Part shown: piece after piece, positions 13,901-24,659 of the stretch
How the letters are laid out: every line of letters begins with the position of its first letter
How positions within the stretch are numbered: the stretch's first letter is position 1
The notes under the pieces: model-generated
Told to the model about the DNA's origin: nothing
The model's input: only the letters and a program-made list of their open reading frames with translations
Databases searched by the model: none
Assembly (NCBI RefSeq): GCF_026151205.1
Contig: NC_087075.1
Location: forward strand, 3,446,359-3,510,358
DNA from: Bolinopsis microptera
Lineage: Eukaryota > Ctenophora > Tentaculata > Lobata > Bolinopsidae
Length of the DNA stretch: 64,000 nt
Direction of reading: 5' to 3'
Program-made: the position numbers and the translations under genes

Positions 13901-16900
13901 GTAGTACTATAAATAATAGAAAACTCCTCAGTACGGGAACCGACGTGACAAACGGGGTTACACAGATCACAGCCCTCGAGCCAACCACTTCTCTAACCGT
14001 CTACCAAAGCAGGCTCACTGTCAACGCAGACACGTCTGCTTCTCCTTCTTATTGGTTAGTTTTCAGGTGGTAACTCGGTGGTAACTAGGTGGCAACTGGG
14101 TGGTAACTAGAAGTATATGGTAACTTGGTGGTAACTATGTGGTAACTAGAAGTATATGGTGACTTGATGGTAACTAGGTGGTAACTAGATGATAACTAGA
14201 AGTATATGGTAACTAGGTGGTAACTAGGTGGTAACTAGGTGGTAACTAGGTGGTAACTAGAAGTATCTGGTAACTTGGTGGTAACTATGTGGTAACTAGA
14301 AGTATATGGTAACTAGGTGGTAACTAGGTGGTAACTAGAAGTATCTGGTAACTAATTGGTGGTAACTAGGTGGTAACTAGAAGTATATGAGTATATGGTA
14401 ACTAGGTGGTAACTAGGTGGTAACTAGAAGTATCTGGTAACTAGGTGGTAACTAGAAGTATATGGTAACTAGGTGGTAAACAGCTACTTTGTGCAGGAGC
14501 TGTAAAGCAACTTACCCTTCTTACTCTGGAAAGTACATCTTTACTGGCGGAGAGCTGAACACTAACGTGGCCTGTCTCACACCCATTGGTAAGTGTTTGT
14601 TGGGTGGGATAGAAACCTGGGCTACTATAAAGCTATAGGTAGTACTAGTACATAGTGCTTGTTGGGTGGGATAGCAACCTGGGCTACTATAAAGCTATAG
14701 GTAGTACTAGTACATAGTGCTTGTTGGGTGGGATAGCAACCTGGGCTACTATAAAGCTATAGGTAGTACTAGTACATAGTGCTTGTTGGGTGGGATAGCA
14801 ACCTGGGCTACTATAAGTACATAGTGTAAATAAATAATAGATTAATAAATTAGGTGCTATTAAACTTTCATTATCCCTACAATAACCACCTCTCCGACCT
14901 TGTGATCACGTGTCCCCAATCAGGTGTTACTGCGGTGTCGGGGCCCACTACCCTGACTGTTGGTGCTACTGCCACCTTTACTGCTAAAGCGGACAATCCC
15001 CCTGAACCCCAGTTTGGTTGGAAGTTTAACGGTTATGAAGTAACTTTAGGAAATACAGCAGGAACCCAACTCTCTTCTACTGAGGTGAGGGCTTAGCTTA
15101 GGGATGGGGGGGAGCCGGGGGGGCGGGGTAGGTACTATATTAGGGGGGAGGGGCGGGGTAGGTACTCTAAAGGGGGAAGGGGGCAGGGTAGGTACTCTAT
15201 TAGAAGAATAAACGTATTCTGGGACGGTATTCTTTATCGTTTTTTTATTGAACAACTTTAGATTATTTTAATCTATGAAGCTCTTCATTATGTCAAGTAT
15301 TTATAATATTATTACTGACCGACCTTTATGTTCAGTACGAGTATGTTTACACTAAACCAAGCATGAGTGTAACGGATAGTGGAGCTTATGGTGCTCTGGC
15401 AGTTTATTCAGACTACGGAAAGTCATCACTGGTTACAGTCAATACTAACGTAGTCAGTAAGTAAATGTTAAATATCTTAATAATCTTAATGATCTCAGTT
15501 AAATTGTCTAAATATGCCAAATATGCTACAATTTATTTACAGATGATTAAATATGAATTCCATTATCTCTATCTAACTTCATTTCTTTCTCTCAGATGCA
15601 TGTGCTCGACTTGCAGCCCCGGATAACGGAGAATTAGTATGTGATCCAACCTCATTCTCTACATCTTCAACCGTCATCGGCTCCTCAGTCACTGAAACCA
15701 TGGTCACGTGTACAGTTTCGTGCAATAGTGGGTACATGGTTAGTGTGCCAAATTTACTGGATTTTTGCCAAATATTTTGTTCGTATTTCATTGTTGCTCT
15801 TTTTCCTGTGAGCTTTAACTACAGTAAACACGTTCACAACATTAGAGATGATATCAAAACGTTTAATTAATCATTTAGTTATATTATTATTTAGTTTAAA
15901 TTATTATTAGTTATATTATAACACTCCAAATATTTCAGCTCCAGACTTCCCAGACCACCTTTACTTGTACGGACGGGACATGGGAACAGAACAGTGTGGT
16001 CAACCCTTTCAACGGCGTGAACAAATGTCTTAGTACGTTATTGACCATTTTCCCGAAACTCATATCTCCTTGCAGAATAAATTTGCTAACATACCTAACA
16101 TACCTAACATACCTAGCATACCAAACACACCTAATATACCTAACATACCTAACATACCTAACATACCTAACATACCTAACATACCTAACATACCTAACAT
16201 ACCTAACATACCTAACATACCTAACATACCTAACATACCTAACATAACTAACATACCTAACATACCTTACATACCTAGTATACCAAACACACCTATCATA
16301 CCTAACATACCTAACATACCTAACATATCTAACATACCTAACACACCTAACATACCTAACATACCTTACACACGTAACATACCTAACATACCTTATACCT
16401 CACACACCTAACATACCTAACATACCTAACATATCTAACATACCTAACACACCTAACATACCTAACATACCTTACACATGTAACATACCTAACATACCTT
16501 ATACCTAACATACCTAACATACCTAACATACCTAACATACCTAACATACCTAAAGCTCTAAAGTACCTAACACACCTAACACACCTAACATACCTAACAT
16601 ACCTATCCTACCTAACATACCTAACATACCTAACATACCTAACATACTTATCATACCTAACATACCTAACATACCTAACATACCTAACGCACCTAACATA
16701 CATATCATACCATAATGAGCCTGTCCCCCACAGGAGTGGTTGTACCGAAATCCATCACACTCACCTTCTCTGTGGGTTACGAGCTGCCCTGGCTGGCATC
16801 CTGTACTGACTACTACGGTGACTACCTCCGACTAGCCTTCCCTTACCACGTGGCTAACGCTGCTTCTTCTCTTACTTGTCTCTCTGATGGAGACTGTAGT

Positions 16901-19900
16901 TTGGTAAGTTTAGTACTCCTTTTATCAGAAAACTGGAATATGATTTACACAAACACTCAAATAATTTGGGAATAAGATCGCTAGTTTAAGTTAAATTAGC
17001 TATTACTCGCACGTTTTAGCTGAATTAGCTATCACTCGCACGTTTTAACTGAATTAGCTATCACTCGCACGTTTCAGCTGAATTAGCTATCACTCGCACG
17101 TTTTAGCTGAAATAGCTGAATTAGCTATCACTCGCACGTTTTAGCTGAATTAGCTATCACTCTAAGCTTGATTCTCCACCAGGACGACAACTACTTTGCC
17201 TACGATAACGCTTACGACGCCTGTTATACCACGGGTAACTTCATCTGGCTGAAGGTGAAGTATCAGCAGACAGGTAACACCGGCACGGACAGAAGACTGG
17301 AACTCTTCACTGAGTTCTCTGAGTGGGCGCAGTCCACCACCTTCGCTCCGTACACCGTGATGGATACCGCTGCGTGCGTGGGAGCCTGTGCTTGTTGTAT
17401 TGAGGATTCGTGTTTGAAAGCACCCACCACAATCATGGCTAGACTCAAGTGTTCTTCTAATAAAAGGAGGAGGAGAGCGGCTGAGGATGATTTCCCAACA
17501 TTGTCATTCGACGCTTGTAAGTTTTAATCATGATTTTTAGATTTTCTGACCGATAGAAGTTCGTTAATTTTGATTTTAAGCAAGTTAAATAAGTGTACTT
17601 AATTAATAATAAACATAAAACTACTTTTGTTTCAGTCGCGGGAACTGGAAACGCCTCTCACGTGTCCAGATCTGACGAGATACGCTGTGGTGCTGGATCT
17701 GTTCCTCTGGACAATAGTTGTAGTAAGTTCGCATTTCTTATCTCGGTTTAAAGATGAGTTATTCTCAATGCAATAAGTTTAGCATTAATACCAGTTATAT
17801 CACGAAAGTGATATTTCTTTTAACATATTCAAATAATAACGTTTGTGTTTACAGTGGTGTGCGTAGAAGGAACCTACCAATCCGGTGACCAATGTGTGAG
17901 CTGCCCGGCGGGAACATACCAAGACCAGACGGGAACTAGCACGTGTTCTTCGTGCCCGGAGGGCACCAGTACTACCAGTACCGGAGCTACTGCTCCTTCT
18001 CTCTGTATACAAGTGTGTCAGATGGAGGAGGTGCGATACGGAGTGAGCGACCCACCTGCTGGGTGGATCGTTAAACTGGGAGAACCCGTCACAGTGAGAT
18101 GTAACCAGGGCTTCCAGTTGGGAGGACAGAGTATTACTGTTACTCAGTTGAAGACATGCACTGATAAACCTTCTTGCTCACGAGTACAAATCAGCACAAC
18201 CTCTCTTAACGTTCTGGAAAGTTCCGTTCTTGACCTGAGCTGCAAGATAACCGCCGCCTCTGAGCCAGAACTTTGTCTTTTCTATAAGGACTCGAGGCAA
18301 ATTAACGCTACTGAACCACTCAGGTGATTGTTTATTTAGACTTACAGCAGATTAACAGTACTGATCCGTTCAGGGTTTTGTTTATTCAGACAAGCGATTA
18401 TTTATTCAGACTTAGAACAGATTTTTGTTGCCCAAACATTCAAGTGACTTCATTAGTTACCAACTGCCAGTCACCAGCTGAGAGGCGCGATGGATGTCAT
18501 CTTTGGAGCTGAACTGCATCACTTACATGAGTTCAAGATAAATTATGATTAATATCGCATAATCAATAATGTATAATGTTATATATATATTGTATGGGTA
18601 GATTATAACTCGTATGATACCCAACAGTTTGGAAGGAGGCAAGTTCTCATGTGAGACTAGTATCACAATGGTACAGGGCTCTGATGAAGGCTCTTACTCC
18701 TGCTCTGCTGTCTGGAGTGATGAAGCTCAGCCTGAACCAAGCAACGAGATTGATATAAGAGTTATGGGTACGTTTATCATCTGCTAACTATTTACTACGG
18801 AAACATCAGTGCTACATTTAGCTTGAATTTACTGTTTTTAACTGAAAATTGTTTTCAAATTAGATGCCATAAAATCGTTTTGTTATCTAAAGATTTAACA
18901 TCTTCAGGACTGACGTTTGACTCAACTGTAACTGTTTATTCTGAGAATTCAGATCACACATTCTTCTGTGCTGCAACTGTTCCTTCCGATTCCGCAGTTA
19001 TTATTTCTTGGACTAGAAACGGACAGCCGGTGAGTGAAAACTAAAATTTTGGAAATAATCACCCTAACCATTAACCAAATATCACTCTAACCATTATCCA
19101 ATAATCACCCTTATATATATAACCATTTACCAATATTCACCAAAAACATCGTTGATTATCGAAATGTGGTTAGATATCAAATCGTGTATTTGAGATTAAC
19201 AATAACGTTGCAGGTGGGAGAGAGACTGACCTCAACGTCCAACCCGGCCATCGGTGTCCTGAATCTGGAGACCATCACCCCGAAAGATCAGGGAGACTAC
19301 CAGTGCCGAGCTACTTACCTCGGTATAGGTACTATCGTCTCAGATCCTGCTACACTTACTGTTCTAGGCTTCTTAGAGGCTCTCACTGACATGGACTTAA
19401 CTAAAGGTATGTTATGAGTTGCTGAACTAATCTTAATATGATATCTGAAGAGATTACAGGGCTAACTTAATAAATACCCAGTTCTAGAGTATAGATAAGT
19501 TATTGAATACATTTAAACCGTGCTAATGACCCTTTCTTACAATCCCATAACTGTGACGTTGGAACTATTCAGGAAACAGCGTCAGTCTGCACTGCAAACC
19601 TACTATGGGAGAAATAACCTGGTCTCTGAACGGCTCCCCGCTCTCCTCTACCTCCACCTCTCTTATAATGGAGAATGTGGGCCAGGAGAACGAGGGTGTC
19701 TACAAGTGCCAGGCTGCTCATCAGGGACAAACCCTCTCCTCGTCGGCTAAAGTCACTGTGTCTGGTTAGTTTTATACAGGGTCTCTTTTAATGCTGCATT
19801 ATCACGTACTTAACAGTAATTGACGAATGATTAATTAATTACAAATAATCTCATTTCATCTCGTGATCCTACTATCAGATACGGGAATTACCCAACATCC

Positions 19901-22900
19901 TGTGGACACGACACTACAATCTGGCCAACAAGCTACTCTTACCTGTGCTACTAACGCAGACTCGTCGTTCAAATGGTGAGTGTTATCTTTTATTGACAGA
20001 TTAGTAGTAGTACTACTAGTAATAATAGTAATACTAGAAGATAACTTGACTGTAAAACGATGGTCTTATACGTGGATAATTTGTCTTAACGGTCGCATTA
20101 ACTCTAGAATAGGTGATTAGTGCCTTTTCCTGTAGTTTTCCCTTTTAATATACCCAACTTTAGGTTTATCAACGAAAAAGAGATCAGCGCTGGAGTTGAG
20201 AGCACATCAAAGCAGTCTATCTTGGTCACCTCACCCTTGACTTTGAGATCACGCGTGCAGTGCGTTGTCTCGTCAGGGGACAAAAAATACTTATCTAAAA
20301 AAGGTCAGTTTAGTTTTCATTATTATTAGTTTTCTAAAATAGGCCTGCCTGGTTTGATAACTTACGTTCCTTAAAAAGATCAATAAAACCTTTTCTCGGT
20401 ACTTATTACTGATTTTAATGAATTAAATATAGTTCTAATTGTCGCTATAAAGTGAGTACACTCTTTTTCAGCTCTGGTAAATCTTATTGGTTTCAAGACA
20501 ATGCCTAAAGACAGCGGTCTACCAGTAGAGGGAGAAGTGTCCCTGATCTGCAGCGTTCTAGGAGATGGGCTCAAACAGTTGGTCTGGATCAGATCTTCTG
20601 ATTCCAGTACGTGCCTATTAAATAAATAATTTAATAATTTAAGTTGGAAACAATCGAGACTTCGGTACAAGTTGGGCAATATTTTCTGATAAATAACTCT
20701 GAATCATAACTCTGATGACTAACTCTGATGACTAACTCTGATTACTAAGTCTGATTACTAACTCTGATTACTAAGTCTGATTACTAACTCTGATTACAAA
20801 GTCTGATTAATAACTCTGATTACTAACTCTGATTAATAACTCTGATTAATAACTCTGATTACAAAGTCTGATTAATAACTCTGATTAATAACTCTGATTA
20901 CTAACTCTGATTAATAACTCTGATTACTAACTCTGATTACTAACTCTGATTAATAACTCTGATTAATAACTCTGATTAATAACTTTGATTACTGACTCTG
21001 ATTACTAACTCTGATTACTAATTGCAGCTGAGGTCCCCAGCCGTAAGACAGAGAGGTACAATACCGGTTACGCAACTACCAACGTGCTGACTACTAGACA
21101 GGAAGGAACTTACTTCTGCAAGGCTACTTTCGAGCAAGGCTTTATCATCGAGTCCGAGAGAGCAAATATCTCTCCAGTCCGTAAGTTGGATATTGAAAGT
21201 TGCTTGCGTTCGAATGTGCCCCACGTTATAAGGTACAGTGCACTGCCCTCGAGTGCGCAACCGCGCACTGTTCGCGTTATCGGGCACAGTGCGCAATGTT
21301 ACGTACATATTAAGATATTAGGTACAGCCTTACCGATTGAACTGACAGAATTTCAATACGGCGTCAGATCAAGCTTCATAACCTGCAGATTTGTGTAACA
21401 TTTGCTTATCATCACAGGAGTGGACTTGTCTGTTGAAACTGTAGCTCTGGGAGATGATATAACACTCACGTGTACTGTTACTGGGGCTATTAAAGCAGAT
21501 CTGGTCTTCTGGACTAAGGACGGAGAACTTATGTTCAACGATAAGAGGTTTATTTTATAAAGGAGCACTAAGCACTTTTTATATCCCATCTTAGTTTCAT
21601 ATAGTTAATGTTTATTTTATATCCCATCTTAGTTTTATATGAGTGAGAATATGTTACCTTTTACAGGGTTAATTACCTTGCTTCGGCCCTTTAAAAAGGA
21701 AAGAATATATCTGTCTGTATATAACCCAAGTTGGTATTATTTCAGTATTAGTCACGTGCCTGGATCCGTCACATCCTACAGTTACCTAACCTTGAACTCA
21801 GTTCTCACCTCTGACATGGGAGAGTACCGCTGTGCTGCCTCCATCCTGTCAGATCTAACAGTGTACGGATCTGAACCCGCTCCCCTCAAACTACTGGGAT
21901 TCATTGACGTAGTATCTGATATCGTGGTCAAGAGAGGACAGCTGACTGAGGTGGTATTCAGTGTTCGGCACCAGGACGGAGTCAAGGTGTCATGTGATCT
22001 GTCACAAGGTGCCGTGCAGATCAGTGACGGTGATCACCATGGTGACGCGGTGAAGTTCCGAGGAGAAGTGATAAGTGTGGGTGAGGAGGTGAAGGAGATT
22101 CAATACAGCTGTTCTGTTTCTTACGGAGCTGATGTAGTTATCAAATCTGATTTAGCAAAGATCTATATCGTTGGTAAGTCAATGTTGAGAATATTGCAGA
22201 TCAAGTATATCACATTACACGAAAACGATTTGCCATCTAATATACCCTAATAGTTATTAAGTTATCAATATCAGTAATTTAATAAACTTTTTGCACAGAT
22301 GAACCCACTCTGGAAGTAGATAGTTCTCGCTACGTGCTGATCGGAGAGGAGGCGCTTCTTACCCTGACTGCAAACTACATAACTAACGTGCCTGCCGTTC
22401 ATTGGAAGGTCAACAGTTTGAGAACTATACAATTCTCTGGCTCCTACACCAGTAAGTCGCTTCTACTTTATTGAATGAGTGGTTAATGAGTGATTAATAA
22501 TTGTTTACTAATTAGTAACTTACACCAGTAAGTCACTTCTACTTTGAAAAACTTAAAAAGTGAAGAGATTGAAATATATTGCGACCAAAATAGCGAGCCT
22601 TTGTTATTGGTTATAGAATAACCCACAACCATTGAGTTAACTCAAATTGGGTTGATTAGTAAGCACTGGTTACTAAGTGGTTACATAGGTGGTTACTAAG
22701 TGGTTATTAGGTGGTAAATAAGTGGTTACTAAGTGGTAACTGAGCTAACAGCCCTGCCCCCAGGTTCTGAGTATACCAGCACCCTACAGTGGCCAGTCAC
22801 TCAAGACATAGAGGTCGAGGCTACAGTTCACTACGCTGACGTCGGAGGGTATTCTGTCAGGAGAGCTGTCGTGCTCGCTTACGGTATGTTTGCAGTTCGG

Positions 22901-24188
22901 AATGCTGTTATCTGTTTTCAGTTCGGAATGCTGTTATCTGTTTGCAGTTAAGAATGCTGTTAGTGTTATCTGTTTGCAGTTCGGAATGCTGTTATCTGTT
23001 TGCAGTTCGGAATGCTGTTATCTGTTTGCAGTTCGGAATGCTGTTATCTGTTTGCAGTTCGGAATGCTGTTATCTGTTTGCAGTTCGGAATGCTGTTATC
23101 TGTTTGCAGTTTTTTTACAAGTTTTTAAACCTTTAAACAGTTTTAAAAGTTAGCTATTTAATCTTCTTAATCTAAGATGTAGCTCAGCAAGTCTTGTGCT
23201 CAGTTCTGCTTACATTCGAATGTATTAATTAGAAATTGGTAATGTTATTATCATTACTGTTATTAAGAAATGGGCAGGATAAACCACAGCATTCCTCTCT
23301 GTACACTGTTTGATTTTGGAATGTTGACTCCATCTTTTCTGCTGAACTCCAGATTATAAATGGAAAAATATATGTTAAATTTGCTCCTATTACCTGATAT
23401 ATTGACATTTTTATCTACTCAGGAGTGGAAGGAGTAACCGGACCGGAGAAGGTGCACCTGGGAGAGAGTTACAACCTGACTTGCTCTGTTGCTACAATAG
23501 ATGAGAATACCGAGATCACTTGGTACCGAGCTGATAGTCCAGTTCTACCCCACTCTACCCTCTACTACGATAACAAGGTTACTAAGTGGTTACTAAGTGG
23601 TTACTGAGTGGTTACTAACTACCAGTCACAAGCTATTAACTCTTTCAGACAGGAATTTTTTAGTGTATTATAGAAGAAAATAATAACATCGATAAACTGT
23701 TAACTGACCTTCCTTTCAGATATCATCAGTTTTGTATCTACCCGAAGTGGAAGCTAGCGATATTGGTATTTATACTTGTACCGCGGTATTCTCTGACGGA
23801 AAACAATCCTCAGGAGCCTTCTATGTTACCCAAACCAGTGAGTAATGTTCAGAACCTCCCCCCCCCCCCACGATTAACTATATTTATCTCAAAACATTGC
23901 GTATAACTCATACATGTCAGCATGCTGATTTCTCATTTATATCTTGAAATAGCACTGTTACCTCCACATATACCTGATAACATTTCCCCTTACTGCAGAT
24001 GACTGTAAATTACCAAGCATTGAGAACGCCGTCATGGACTCAAGCTCCGACATTATCTCTCATTTGGGTGAACTGAAGGTGAACTGTGGGGATGAGACAA
24101 TCGTTATCAAGTGTCAACACGGTTCCTGGGACCAGACTCTCGTCTTCTGCCCTGGTAATTAATTATATGATTAGCTAATATTTAAGGG

Positions 24189-24225
<37 letters not shown>

Positions 24226-24593
24226 GTTCAGTCTGAAATTTTTGTGAAATTGATTCTGATCCTTAGCAGTTGACCAACAAATTTGGACCCCTGACCAAAC
24301 TTTTGAGGGGGTCCCGGACCCCAACCGCCCACCGGTGCAGCCAACTAGGCCAAATCACCTTAATATGCCCAAAATCCAGATGTTACACAAAATGGCTGAG
24401 TCATGAGCCAAAAACATATGCCCATATTTGGGCATACGCACCAAATTTTGGCCCATATTTGAGCCTGGCTGCACCACGAGCACCGGTGGGCGTTTGGGGT
24501 CCAGGACCCCTCAAAAGTTTAGTCACGGGTCCTAGGTTTTTGGTCAACTGCTATGTCAAAATCAAGTTACACCAAAATTTGAGGCTGAACAAC

Positions 24594-24659
<66 letters not shown>

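Noticed and set aside
16070-16411. Frames made of NIP or LTY repeats, and the YVR repeats at 47199-47594
   Set aside because: They are produced by the 9-bp intronic minisatellite.
16734-17516. ZP domain suggested by the Cys-rich region followed by a furin site
   Set aside because: The cysteine spacing and conserved ZP blocks are not recognisable, so I left the region unnamed.
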